Of a stretch of 64,000 bases of DNA, positions 50,634 to 59,373 are shown in pieces (position 1 is the stretch's first letter; every line of letters starts with the position of its first letter). A model generated the notes under the pieces. It ran no database searches, was not told where the DNA came from, and was given only the letters and a program-made list of their open reading frames with translations. The stretch lies in assembly GCA_020073345.1 (NCBI GenBank), contig JAIQFI010000025.1, positions 1 through 64,000 on the forward strand. The letters are read 5' to 3'. This DNA is from Terriglobia bacterium. GTDB lineage: Bacteria > Acidobacteriota > Terriglobia > Bryobacterales > Bryobacteraceae. A program made the translations under genes and the position numbers.

Positions 50634-51458
50634 GTGAAATCAATGCGATCTATTCTGTGGCTCTGCATAGCGATCGTTGCGATTCCTATAGCGGATTTTG
50701 CGCAACAATCGGAGCCGCTGGATAGTCGGGTGACAGCGGTGCTTGCTCGCATGGCAAGTTCAGATCGGGGTACGCGAAACTCAGCCTTCGACGACCTCGT
50801 TGGCGTGATCACCGAGGGCCAACAACTGGGCTTCGATCCGGAATACTCAAGCTTGCTGGCTGCCTTTTTGGCCCGTAATCCCGAGCAGGCCGATCGAGTC
50901 AAGCTTGGCCTCATCAATTTGCTCAAGGCCGATAACGTTGACACAACTTTGCCTGCAGGATATACGGCTGAAGACAACTCCGAGCACTATGCAGCGGCCA
51001 TAGATCTTGTTTCGTCCTTGAATGATGATCGCGCGATCCCCGCCCTGGTCGGCGCTTTGGGAACTGGCGGCATGGCAACCGGAGGCGTGATCAAGTACGG
51101 AGAGAAAGCCCTCGGACCCGTGCTGAGCGCATTGAACAATCCAAATCTCTTAGTGCGATCGGCTGCCGTCGGCACGGCGGTCACCATTCTGCGAATCAAG
51201 AACGATGTAGCCTCTCAGGACCAAATATTGGGTCTGATTCGCACGGCAATTCATGACAGAGAGTTTCTAATCCGCAGCGCTGCACTCTATCAAATCGATA
51301 ACCTTACAGATCAGAAGGAGTTTGCACCGGCGCTTCAGGAGTTCGTGCCGGCGCTTGAAGAGATGGCGCAGCGTGATCCTTTCGTATTGCAGCGTGAGAC
51401 CCGTTATCCGCTGAGAGATCGGGCCAAGAAGTTACTAGATAAGATCACGAATCACTAG
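50634..51458 (+). CDS. Secreted HEAT-repeat-like protein (passenger between operon copies)
   Basis: 274 residues starting at GTG 50634 (or ATG 50643). Signal peptide RSILWLCIAIVAIPIADFAQ. The body is alpha-helical with HEAT-like repeats (DDRAIPALVGALGTGGMATG, LGPVLSALNNPNLLVRSAAVGT, AIHDREFLIRSAALYQI). Base composition looks lower in GC than its neighbours. It is opposite in strand to the DUF1552 sequences that flank it on both sides, so it came in with, or was trapped by, the duplication. Function unknown; probably periplasmic protein-protein contacts. Confidence 0.72.
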   Translation: MKSMRSILWLCIAIVAIPIADFAQQSEPLDSRVTAVLARMASSDRGTRNSAFDDLVGVITEGQQLGFDPEYSSLLAAFLARNPEQADRVKLGLINLLKADNVDTTLPAGYTAEDNSEHYAAAIDLVSSLNDDRAIPALVGALGTGGMATGGVIKYGEKALGPVLSALNNPNLLVRSAAVGTAVTILRIKNDVASQDQILGLIRTAIHDREFLIRSAALYQIDNLTDQKEFAPALQEFVPALEEMAQRDPFVLQRETRYPLRDRAKKLLDKITNH

Positions 51459-51475
51459 CTGTCGCAAAGATCGCG

Positions 51476-51742
51476 TTACAGTTCAGACAGCTCGCTGAAT
51501 TGTCCGTTGCTATCGCCGAGCTTCTCCGCAGGCACGCCGAGCTTATTCAACAGCGTCAGCTGAAGATTCGTAAGCGGCGTGTGTTCCGGATAGATGAGAT
51601 GGCGGCCGCCCTTCAGCGTCCCGGAGCCGCCGCCCACCACGAACGTCGGTAGCGGGCCGTGCGTGTGCCGGTCGCTGTTACTGATTCCGGAGCCGAAAAG
51701 AAGGATGACATGATCCAGGAGCGACCCATCGCCATCCGGGGT
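51476..51742. repeat. Direct repeat R1b: DUF1552 3' end
   Basis: About 265 bases repeated in the same orientation at 50314-50580, roughly 90 percent alike, beginning exactly at the DUF1552 stop codon. The HEAT-like gene lies between the two copies. Confidence 0.85.
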
Positions 51743-52819
51743 ATTGCGCAGCTTACCCAGATACTCCGTAAACAGCGCGATGTGATGCCGCTGGATGCGG
51801 GTGCATTTCTCCATCTTCACGGGATCGTTCTGGTGGTGCGTGAGGGGATGGTGCCCTTCCGGCACGCCGATCTGCGGATAGGGCCTTCCCGTCTGCTCAC
51901 GGCCGTACAGGAACGTGATGACCCGCGTCAGGTCGGACTGGTACGCCAGCAGTTGCAAGTCATACAACAGCCGGACATGATCGTCGAAATTATCCGGGAT
52001 GCCGGCAGGCTGGTGAACATCCGGTAATTCCTTGGAACTCTGCTCCTCGGCCTTCTGAATGCGCCTCTCCACGTCCCGCAACGCCGCGAGATAGTCGTTC
52101 ATCTTGTGATTGTCGGCCGTCCCGAGTTTGCGCTGGAGCTGACTCACGCGATCGTTTACGGAATCGAGCAGGCTGCGGTCCTGCTTGAGGCGCGCCGCGC
52201 GTACGCGGGCGTCCGTGCTGTCGCTTGAGCCGAACATCCGCTCGAACAGCACGCGCGGGTTGTTTTCGGCCATCAGCGGCAGCGTCGGCGTCAGCCAGGA
52301 GACCGTGCTGCTATACGCGCAACTGTAGCCCAGGTCGCAGGATCCTAAAAGGCTGTTCTCGTCGGCCGTCATCTGCAGCGAGGAGAGCTGCGTGTCGCGC
52401 TCGAATGCCTTGGCTGCGATTTGGTCCATGGAGACGGCGTTCTCGAGCAGGCTGTCCGATTTCTTGATGTGCACGCCGGTCAGGTAGCTGCCGCATGCGC
52501 GGGAGTGGTCGCCGCCGCCGTCGCCCAGCGGCTCGGCCTGATCGCTGAACAGGCCCGTAATCACGATCAGTTTGTCCTTGAAGGGCTCGAGGCCCTTCAA
52601 CGTGGGGGACAGCTCGAATTGGGAACCGGCGCCCGTCGGCAGCCATTTGTCATAAATCACGCCGTTCGGATGGTAGACGACACCGAAGCGGCGAACAGGA
52701 GTGGTGGTCGCTGCCGGCGCGAACGCCGGGATCATGGCATCGAGCAAAGGCAATGCGACGGCCGTGCCCGCTCCGCGGAGTATCGTGCGGCGTGAAATGG
52801 CCTTCTTCGTGACGAACAT
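51476..52819 (-). CDS. DUF1552 protein, Tat-exported
   Basis: 447 residues beginning with a twin-arginine signal (AISRRTILRGAGTAVALPLLDAM), so exported folded. Conserved DUF1552 segments: RRFGVVYHPNGVIYDKWLP, ITGLFSDQAEPLGDGGGDHSRAC and a C-terminal LLFGSGISNSDRHTHGPLP reminiscent of the sulfatase/alkaline-phosphatase-like fold of the related DUF1501 family. Biochemical role unknown. It is always found with DUF1592 genes, as here (13-base gap), and is the last gene of the minus-strand ankyrin-DUF1592-DUF1552 operon. Confidence 0.88.
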   Translation of the reverse strand: MFVTKKAISRRTILRGAGTAVALPLLDAMIPAFAPAATTTPVRRFGVVYHPNGVIYDKWLPTGAGSQFELSPTLKGLEPFKDKLIVITGLFSDQAEPLGDGGGDHSRACGSYLTGVHIKKSDSLLENAVSMDQIAAKAFERDTQLSSLQMTADENSLLGSCDLGYSCAYSSTVSWLTPTLPLMAENNPRVLFERMFGSSDSTDARVRAARLKQDRSLLDSVNDRVSQLQRKLGTADNHKMNDYLAALRDVERRIQKAEEQSSKELPDVHQPAGIPDNFDDHVRLLYDLQLLAYQSDLTRVITFLYGREQTGRPYPQIGVPEGHHPLTHHQNDPVKMEKCTRIQRHHIALFTEYLGKLRNTPDGDGSLLDHVILLFGSGISNSDRHTHGPLPTFVVGGGSGTLKGGRHLIYPEHTPLTNLQLTLLNKLGVPAEKLGDSNGQFSELSEL

Positions 52820-52832
52820 AATCCTGTTCTCC

Positions 52833-55229
52833 TTACTGAGATCCTATTGGCGCGGCGGTTCTCATTTGAAATGGCGCGCTCATCACGACGGCCTGAATCA
52901 GTGACGACCATCGGTACCCGTTCGCCGCCGCCGAGCGATCAATCGCGCGCACCGCGGGAGCATCATAGTACTCGAGCCCGCGGCCCAGTGCGTAAGTCAG
53001 AAGTTTTTCGGTGACGGCCTTGGCGAACTGGGTCTTCTGCGCCATCAGTGCCTGCCGCAGCTCGCGCGGCCCGTTGATTTTCGTTCCGTCCAGCAGCACG
53101 CCGGACGCGTTAATGGCCTGACCCGCATCTGTCGTGCGCCACTGCCCGATGGCGTCGAAATTTTCGAGACTGAGCCCCAGCGGATCCATGCGCACATGGC
53201 AGCTCGCGCACACCGGGCTGGCGCGATGCGACTCCAGCATTTCCCGGACCGGCAACGGCTTGCCCTCCTTGTTGCTCGACTCGAGCGCGGGCACATTGGG
53301 GAGAGGAGGCGGCATCGGCGCGGCCAGAATATTCTCCAGCAGCCATTTTCCGCGAACCGTCGGCGAAGTACGCGTTGGGTAAGAGGTGACGGCGAGCGTG
53401 CTGGCCTTGCCCAGCAGTCCAAAGCGGTTCTCATCGGTGAGCTTCACGCGCCGGAAGTGGGTCCCGTAGATACCAGAAATTCCATAATGGCGCGCCAATT
53501 GTTCGTTGAGAAAAGTCTCATTCGACGTCAAAAGGTCGAGGATACTGTGGTCCTCTTTCAATTGAGCGTCCAGGAACATCTCTGTCTCGGTCACGAACGC
53601 GGTGCGAAGATTGTCGTCAAACCAGGGAAACTTCGTGCTGTCGGGATTGAGCAGCCAGACGTTACGAGTCTGCAGCCAATCTTCAAAGAAATTTTGGACT
53701 AATGAAGTGCGCGCACGGGGATCGGCGAACATCCGCGAAACTTGCTGTTCGAGCACCGCTGGCTCATGCAGCTTGCCACGAATGGCCAAGTCCAGCAGCG
53801 TATCGTCGGGGATACTGCTCCACAAGGCGAACGACAGTCGCGACGCCAGCTCGACATCGGAAACACGATAGACGCTACCGGGAGCGGCGCCGGCCGGATC
53901 TGCCTCGATGCGGAACAGAAAATCAGGGCTTACGAGCACGCGCTCCAGCGCGGAGCGAATCCCGTCGTCGAAATTTCCGTTTGCGCGAGCGCGGTTGTAA
54001 AAGGCGAGCAGCGTCTGCACGTCGTCATCCGTCGCGCCACGCCGATACGCCCGGCGTGCCAGGTTGGACGCGATCTTCGTCGCGCAGGGAGCCTCTTCAG
54101 ACGCAGTCGCGGGATGGCACACATAAAGAAGCCGGCGGCTCGGAGAGTCTTGCGGCACTTTGCCGTTATACGGACCACCGATCAGCAACGCCGCGATGGC
54201 GATGGGCGAGCTTGCGTTGTCGGAATTGCGGCTGTAGAGCGACAGGCGATCCGGACCCCCGCCTTCCGGCACGGCATCGTCGGATTTGAGCATGGTGGTC
54301 ATCACCTGATGCAGGCCGGCCTTCACCGGTACGCGAGCCTGCAGCGCTTCGTCGCCGTCGTAGACAAAAGTCCTCGACGGTGGTGTTCCTCCGCCGAGCG
54401 TAAACTGCGCCACGCGCACTCCATCCACGCGGATCTCGAATTGATTCTGGACGTTCAGGCCGCGGATTGAGGTTTCCCAGGCCCGTTGCAGCCGAAGCTT
54501 GAACACGTACTCCCCGTCTACCGGGAAATAGTGGCGCGCGGCAATACCACCTTTGGTGCCCAGAGGGAAGTCTTCGCCCAGACGCTCCGTCTGGCGAAGG
54601 TATGTCTGGTCGTTGGCGCTGTTCTTCAACGCGCCGTAGCGCACGAACACCGCAGGCATGTTCGGATCGCCCACGGCCCGCCGCGCGATGGCCGCCGCCG
54701 CGGATACATACCGGTCTAACAGCGCCGGTGGCAGCGAAAGCGCTTCCGCGTTGTTCTCGAAACCGAACGCCTGCTCATCCGGCGGCAGCGTCGTTTGGGC
54801 GTCTACTTCCACCGCGACCAGATCCCGCACGGCGTTGGCGTATTCAGCACGATTAAGACGATGTAAGCTGGCGGTCCGCCCCGGGTTCACGTGAGCCTCG
54901 CGGTCGATTCCCGCTTCCAGCCAACCGGCAACCGAATCGTAGGTCGCGTTATCGGGGCGGGGCAGGCCAGGAGGTGGCATCGCACGGCTTCGCAGCTTCA
55001 CGATGACCTTTTCCCAAGCCTCCGCCGAGTTGGCGACGATCACAGAATCCGCACGATCCAAAGCCAGGCCCGCGGTCTTCAGCCTCTGGTTATGGCAGGA
55101 GACGCAGTACTTATTCACCAGGTCGGCCGCGGGCGTGGCGGACGCTGGCTTGTCCTGAAAACCGAAAGCCGCAACAGCAAAAACCGCCAGACATGCCGTC
55201 GCGATCCCGTATATGCCGTGGCGTGTCAT
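52833..55229 (-). CDS. DUF1592/DUF1588/DUF1587/DUF1585 cytochrome-type exported protein
   Basis: 798 residues. Signal peptide, then a planctomycete-type cytochrome c domain with haem motif CVSCH (about 42-46) and MPPPGLPRPD (Met ligand region). The domains follow the usual order: DUF1587 (TASLHRLNRAEYANAVRDL, about 118-180), DUF1595, DUF1592 (YRVSDVELASRLSFALWSSIPDD), DUF1588 (NRFGLLGKASTLAVTSYPTRTSPTVRG, with a second CxxCH in SPVCASCHVRMDPLG) and DUF1585 (TEKLLTYALGRGLEYYD). It is probably a periplasmic redox protein paired with DUF1552; the substrate is unknown. Confidence 0.92.
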   Translation of the reverse strand: MTRHGIYGIATACLAVFAVAAFGFQDKPASATPAADLVNKYCVSCHNQRLKTAGLALDRADSVIVANSAEAWEKVIVKLRSRAMPPPGLPRPDNATYDSVAGWLEAGIDREAHVNPGRTASLHRLNRAEYANAVRDLVAVEVDAQTTLPPDEQAFGFENNAEALSLPPALLDRYVSAAAAIARRAVGDPNMPAVFVRYGALKNSANDQTYLRQTERLGEDFPLGTKGGIAARHYFPVDGEYVFKLRLQRAWETSIRGLNVQNQFEIRVDGVRVAQFTLGGGTPPSRTFVYDGDEALQARVPVKAGLHQVMTTMLKSDDAVPEGGGPDRLSLYSRNSDNASSPIAIAALLIGGPYNGKVPQDSPSRRLLYVCHPATASEEAPCATKIASNLARRAYRRGATDDDVQTLLAFYNRARANGNFDDGIRSALERVLVSPDFLFRIEADPAGAAPGSVYRVSDVELASRLSFALWSSIPDDTLLDLAIRGKLHEPAVLEQQVSRMFADPRARTSLVQNFFEDWLQTRNVWLLNPDSTKFPWFDDNLRTAFVTETEMFLDAQLKEDHSILDLLTSNETFLNEQLARHYGISGIYGTHFRRVKLTDENRFGLLGKASTLAVTSYPTRTSPTVRGKWLLENILAAPMPPPLPNVPALESSNKEGKPLPVREMLESHRASPVCASCHVRMDPLGLSLENFDAIGQWRTTDAGQAINASGVLLDGTKINGPRELRQALMAQKTQFAKAVTEKLLTYALGRGLEYYDAPAVRAIDRSAAANGYRWSSLIQAVVMSAPFQMRTAAPIGSQ

Positions 55230-55238
55230 GCTGATTCC

Positions 55239-56807
55239 TCACTTCACTTCCCGGCACCGATTCTGGGACTCGCACACGACTCCCAGCTTCGGATCCGCGC
55301 CGTGCTTCAGCAGCAGATCTACGCCTTCCTTGTTAACCAGGACGCCGCCGAGCCGGTCGCCTTGACCGTTGGCCGCGCGGTACGGCGTCGTGCCGGCCTT
55401 GCTGACCGAATTCACGTTCACGCCCAGATCGATCAATTGCGCCAGAAGCGTGTTCCACCCGCGATACGCCGGGCCAAACAAGGCGTTCTCGCCGACGTTC
55501 GTCTCGCCTTTCGGGTCGACGCCGCTATCCAACAGAAGCTTCACCGCATCGATCGCTTGCGCCTCGGTGACCAAAGACTCCCCGATGCCGTGGTTCAGGC
55601 CCGTGGCAGCCATAATGGATGTCGCCTTCGTCGCAGTGGGGATCTTGGGATCAGCGCCGGCCGCGAGCAGAATGCGCATCATCTCCACGTCATCGACCGA
55701 AGCGGCCAGCAGCAAAGGAGTCGCCCCGACGGCGTCCGTGTATCCGGTAGCGAACGACGGCTGGCGATTGGTCATGCGCGCGTTCACATTTGCGCCGTGA
55801 GCCAGCAGGGCCTTTACCAGACGCAGCTTGGCCTGGCGATCAGGAATTCCGGACATGGGGTCTTCAAAACCGTACACCGGATTCGCGGCGTAGCCTTCCC
55901 AGGTGGTGGACGCCCAATGCAGAGGTGTAAAGCCCGCGGCATCAATGTTGGGATCGGCGCCATGATCCAGCAGATACAGCGCGAGGTCTACCTGGGCCCG
56001 CAAGGTCGCGACCAGCAAGGGAGTGTAGCCCGCGGCTGCCCCAGGCCTGGCAGTCCTGGTAAGTCCAATGGTAACGACTGGCTCTTCGTTGTCGCCAGTC
56101 TTCGCCTGATCAGTCTGAGTCTGGATGTTCACATCCACTCCGGCAGCCAGCAACAACTTGACGCTCTCCAGGTCCCCGACTCGCGCCGAGAAGTGTATCG
56201 GAGTGAACCCTTCTTTGCTGCGGGCCTTGAGATCCGCGTGCGCTGCGATGAGCGCACTCACCACGTTCGAGTGACGTTCGGCGGCGGCCCACATTAATGC
56301 CGTTTGGCTCTGAGTTGGCTCCTTCGCGTTGACCGCCGCGCCGAATTCGATCAGCAGGCGGACTGCGTCGGCGTTGCCCGTCTTCGCGCAGGTCATCAGC
56401 GGAGTTTCGCCCGTGGCGATCGCCGTGTTTGGATTCGCGCCCGATTTCAGGAGTAGCCGCACAAATTCGACGCTTCCGTTGGTGCACGCTTGCGATAACG
56501 GCGTCATGCGGAATTCGTTTGCCGCATTCGCGTCCGCGCCCGCCTTCAGCAGTAGATCCGCTGTTTCTGTATCGTTCCAGTGCGCCAGCCAAAGTAGCGC
56601 TGTCGAGCCATCGCTGGACTGCGCATTGACGTCAACCTTTTGATTCAGTAGCGCACGAACGGTCTTGGAGTCTTGCGTTCTGGCAGCATCGAGGAGTCGC
56701 GAATCGCTCGTGCCGGCGGCAGTCGCCACCCCGGCGAAACCGGACACCACGAGCAGCGTCAACGCCAACGCCCTTACCAAGCAGTGCCTCTGGTGTCGGT
56801 CAAACAT
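55239..56807 (-). CDS. Exported ankyrin-repeat protein
   Basis: 522 residues. Signal peptide (ALALTLLVVSGFAGVATAA), then about ten ankyrin repeats, for example DGSTALLWLAHWNDTETADLL, MTPLSQACTNGSVEFVRLLL, GETPLMTCAKTGNADAVRLL and GFTPLHWAS. The C-terminal repeat is followed by a short Cys-containing end (GVVCESQNRC). It is the first gene of the operon with DUF1592 (9-base gap) and DUF1552 and presumably scaffolds them in the periplasm. A TATAAT box lies 40 bases upstream, and its 5' end is duplicated at 57685. Confidence 0.92.
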   Translation of the reverse strand: MFDRHQRHCLVRALALTLLVVSGFAGVATAAGTSDSRLLDAARTQDSKTVRALLNQKVDVNAQSSDGSTALLWLAHWNDTETADLLLKAGADANAANEFRMTPLSQACTNGSVEFVRLLLKSGANPNTAIATGETPLMTCAKTGNADAVRLLIEFGAAVNAKEPTQSQTALMWAAAERHSNVVSALIAAHADLKARSKEGFTPIHFSARVGDLESVKLLLAAGVDVNIQTQTDQAKTGDNEEPVVTIGLTRTARPGAAAGYTPLLVATLRAQVDLALYLLDHGADPNIDAAGFTPLHWASTTWEGYAANPVYGFEDPMSGIPDRQAKLRLVKALLAHGANVNARMTNRQPSFATGYTDAVGATPLLLAASVDDVEMMRILLAAGADPKIPTATKATSIMAATGLNHGIGESLVTEAQAIDAVKLLLDSGVDPKGETNVGENALFGPAYRGWNTLLAQLIDLGVNVNSVSKAGTTPYRAANGQGDRLGGVLVNKEGVDLLLKHGADPKLGVVCESQNRCREVK

Positions 56808-56885
56808 GCCGCGCCCCCTTCGTCGTAAAGCATTCTGCCCGCAGCTATTATACGAGATTTGGAGGGTCGGCGAAGGGTCCCCTGA
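56648..56885. repeat. Direct repeat R2a: ankyrin 5' end with promoter
   Basis: About 235 bases repeated in the same orientation at 57685-57922, roughly 85-90 percent alike by eye. It contains the first about 52 codons and the promoter region of the ankyrin gene. The PEP-CTERM gene lies between the two copies. Confidence 0.8.
56840..56885 (-). promoter_or_regulatory. Candidate promoter of the ankyrin-DUF1592-DUF1552 operon
   Basis: On the minus strand a perfect TATAAT (56852-56847) lies about 40 bases before the ankyrin ATG, with a weak TTCGCC about 16 bases ahead of it. The same element, with TATAAT intact at 57893-57888, is kept in the duplicated 5' remnant, which supports function of the segment. 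Confidence 0.4.
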
Positions 56886-56949
56886 GCGACAGGTTCAACC
56901 AAGAGACGGCGAGCCGGGTCCTGCTTGCCTATAGTCTCGGAAACGACCT

Positions 56950-57615
56950 CTAACAGCCGCGCGTGCGAAAACGCGATCGGCCCGCGAGCAGCGCCAAGCC
57001 GCTGCCGAGGAGAAGCAGGCTGGTCGGCTCTGGTACCAGGGTGGCGGTAAAGGTCCCCACAGTGGTTGGCGAGAAATTTGCGGTGAAGCTCAGGTCGCCC
57101 AACGTCGTGTGAAAGAAGAGGCTGGTAGGGTATCCGATACCTCCTGGGCTCCCCGTGATCGGGCCGATGGACGTTTTGAGATCGTAGCCGAGTAGCGCAT
57201 TGCTGCCTTCGACCCCGATTCCAGTAAGGGAATCAAATGACAGAGTACTGTCCAATGTTCCGATTGCGACGTAGGGCAGAACAGGGAACCCGGTGTCGAT
57301 AGAAACAGGCGTAGGAATTGAAACAATTCCACTCGGATCGCTGACGGTAGCGGTTCCGATGCCGGCGATCGTCACCGTTGTCGCACTACTCACGTTACCG
57401 AAAAAAGCAAAGCCTTCAATAACACCAGAAACGACGTTGGCGGTGTCTCCACTCACTGTTACCTGCACCTGGACGTCCGAAAAGGCTGTCCCCCCGATCA
57501 TGCCCGACGCCGTTCCCGACTCCATATAGATAATCGGACTGGCTCCAACCACGGTAGCGATGCCAAGCAGGGCCACCACTAAGGCGACCGGGTGAATCAG
57601 CGATGTCGATCTCAT
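56950..57615 (-). CDS. PEP-CTERM sorting-domain protein
   Basis: 221 residues with an N-terminal signal (LVALVVALLGIATVVGASP) and a beta-rich body of Gly, Thr, Val and Ser. The C-terminus is a classic PEP-CTERM tail: VPEPTSLLLLGSGLALLAGR followed by basic residues, the site for an exosortase that would anchor or release it at the surface, usually with exopolysaccharide. No exosortase gene is in the window. Base composition appears less GC-rich than its neighbours. It lies between the intact ankyrin gene and the truncated ankyrin copy. Confidence 0.9.
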   Translation of the reverse strand: MRSTSLIHPVALVVALLGIATVVGASPIIYMESGTASGMIGGTAFSDVQVQVTVSGDTANVVSGVIEGFAFFGNVSSATTVTIAGIGTATVSDPSGIVSIPTPVSIDTGFPVLPYVAIGTLDSTLSFDSLTGIGVEGSNALLGYDLKTSIGPITGSPGGIGYPTSLFFHTTLGDLSFTANFSPTTVGTFTATLVPEPTSLLLLGSGLALLAGRSRFRTRGC

Positions 57616-57684
57616 AGAGAAGATATTGTATCCGGAGCTACGACAGGGATCAAGGATAATTGCTAATGATTGGTAATAGTCCGC

Positions 57685-57848
57685 GTAGTACCGCGAACCG
57701 CCTTGGCGTCTTGCGTTCTGGCGGCATCGGGCAGTCGCGAATCGCTCGTGACGGCGGCGGTTGCCGTCGCTACGGTGAAACCAGACACCACGAGCAGCGT
57801 CAATGCCAGCCTTCTTGCCAAGCAGTGCCTCTGGTGTCGGTCAACCAT
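57685..57848 (-). pseudogene. 5'-end remnant of an ankyrin-repeat gene (second copy)
   Basis: From ATG 57848 about 52 codons match the start of the intact ankyrin gene (DRHQRHCLARRLALTLLVVSG against DRHQRHCLVRALALTLLVVSG; TSDSRLPDAARTQDAKAVRG against TSDSRLLDAARTQDSKTVRA), then similarity stops before the first repeat and a stop follows. The upstream 70 bases, including the TATAAT, are also copied. Confidence 0.85.
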
Positions 57849-57968
57849 GCCGCGCCCCCTTCGTCCTAAAGCATTCTGCCCGCAGCCATTATACGGGATT
57901 TGAACAGTCGCGAAGGGCCCTATGAACTGTACGGGGCGAACGCCCCGGACCGGGCGGTTGACGGCCTA

Positions 57969-58997
57969 CTACTTATCTCGAACTTCGAGTCGTGTGGTCG
58001 CTAGGGAGATTCTCTCGCCTGGTTTCGTAAAGAAACGCCAAAGCTCGTCCGGAGCATCGACATCCGCGCTGGTGGGGCCCAGGATCCTGGGCTGGCGAAC
58101 GAGCGGTTGCGAGATCGTGTGTCCGCCCCCGTGTATCACCAGCAGTTCGATGTTCGCCCTGCCGCCGGACCAAGTGCGCCGCTCCACCCAGGTGGAAGGA
58201 TGGCTGTTATGGTTGGGAAGCCGTTCGATGCGGGGCTGACTTCCATGCCCGGCCAACTCGGCGAAATAACGCGCGCTTTGTTCCGCCGACTGTACATTCC
58301 CCAGGCTCATCGTCCAGACGCTGCTCTTGTTTCCTCCGTCGAACGGATTAATCCGATCGGCAGTCCCGTTCAGGATCGCGATGGAGACGGGCGTTCGGGA
58401 AGGAACGCAGTCGGAATCGGCCTCGGTTGGCAGACTCGCGGAAATGGCGGCCGCGGCCGTGAAGGCTTCGGGTGCCTCCACTGCCAAGCGGTAAACCATA
58501 AGCCCGCCGGTTGAGTATCCCAGGATGTACACCGGCCGGCCCGAGCCATAACGCGCCTGTAAATTCGCGATCACTGCTTTCAGGAAGCCGACATCGTCGA
58601 TGCCCTGACGCCTGGCCGGGTTGTTAGGAGCCACGCGGCAATCGTTCCAGCTTCCGGCAAACGAATCTGGATACGCCACCATGAACCCGTGCCGGTCGGC
58701 AAGGGCTTCGAACTCGTAACCGGTGAAGGCGCGGAGTTTCTCGCCGTCGCTGTTGGCCCCGTGCAGAGCCACCACCAGCGGAGCATTTCCCGCCAGCTGA
58801 GGTGGCATATAAAACGAGAAAGAGCGAACCAGCCCGCCGGCTTCCAAGTGGTCCGTTTGAAGAGTTCCCGACAGAGCAGGAGGGTGCGGAGGGGAAAACT
58901 CAAAGTAATAACGCCACCACATCCCGGCCATCGCCGGCATGAGTACGCAAACCGTCAAGGCTGGCGCGAGAAGGTCGTGAAACCAATTACTTTTCAC
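57969..58997 (-). CDS. Secreted polyhydroxybutyrate-depolymerase-like esterase (LpqC family)
   Basis: 342 residues. N-terminal signal/anchor (about 8-28, ending AMAGMWWRYY), then an alpha/beta hydrolase core: RSFSFYMPPQLAGNAPLVVALHGAN (oxyanion side), FMVAYPDSFAGSWNDCR, DDVGFLKAVIANLQARYG, nucleophile elbow GYSTGGLM, Asp in LNGTADRINPFDGG and His in IHGGGHTIS. This is the LpqC/PHB depolymerase pattern, also seen in acetyl-xylan and feruloyl esterases (CE1). It overlaps the STAS gene upstream by 11 bases, so the two are co-expressed. Confidence 0.88.
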   Translation of the reverse strand: MKSNWFHDLLAPALTVCVLMPAMAGMWWRYYFEFSPPHPPALSGTLQTDHLEAGGLVRSFSFYMPPQLAGNAPLVVALHGANSDGEKLRAFTGYEFEALADRHGFMVAYPDSFAGSWNDCRVAPNNPARRQGIDDVGFLKAVIANLQARYGSGRPVYILGYSTGGLMVYRLAVEAPEAFTAAAAISASLPTEADSDCVPSRTPVSIAILNGTADRINPFDGGNKSSVWTMSLGNVQSAEQSARYFAELAGHGSQPRIERLPNHNSHPSTWVERRTWSGGRANIELLVIHGGGHTISQPLVRQPRILGPTSADVDAPDELWRFFTKPGERISLATTRLEVRDK

Positions 58998-59358
58998 GGC
59001 GTACCTCCTTCAGACTGGAAGAGCTCTTCCAGGGGTTGGAGTTCACACAGCACGAACGATGGTCGGAGGTCGGTTCGAGCACTTGGCCGCGCAAGCCTCC
59101 GGAGTCCGCCATGTTCTTGATCCCGGTCGGACAATTCAGCAACAGAACGTGTTTCGGCAAGATCCGGACCAGCAACTCGGACGGCTTCCGGTCCACGCGC
59201 GAAACATCGCAGAAATCCAGCACGATCCATCTTCCGGCTTCGCCCTCGAGCTCCTTCAGGAACTCTGACCAGCCCGTCATATCGAAGTCGGTGACTTGAC
59301 CGGCGATCTTCACGATGGCTACGGAGGAGGTTTCAAGAACTCGGCTGATTCTGTACAT
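58987..59358 (-). CDS. Degenerate STAS-domain protein (anti-sigma-factor-antagonist-like)
   Basis: 123 residues from the ATG at 59358 (MYRISRVLETSSVAIVKIAG). The fold pattern is STAS: a beta strand, IAGQVTDFDMTGWSEFLKEL, then WIVLDFCDVSRVDRKPSELLVRIL. In true anti-anti-sigma factors the last motif is D-(S/T)-x-G with the phosphorylated Ser; here it is DRKP, so kinase switching is unlikely. A Cys/Ser/Lys-rich tail follows. It overlaps the esterase gene and is preceded by a sigma-54-type promoter only about 16 bases from its start. Confidence 0.65.
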   Translation of the reverse strand: MYRISRVLETSSVAIVKIAGQVTDFDMTGWSEFLKELEGEAGRWIVLDFCDVSRVDRKPSELLVRILPKHVLLLNCPTGIKNMADSGGLRGQVLEPTSDHRSCCVNSNPWKSSSSLKEVRREK

Positions 59359-59373
59359 GGCGATCTCGATAGG

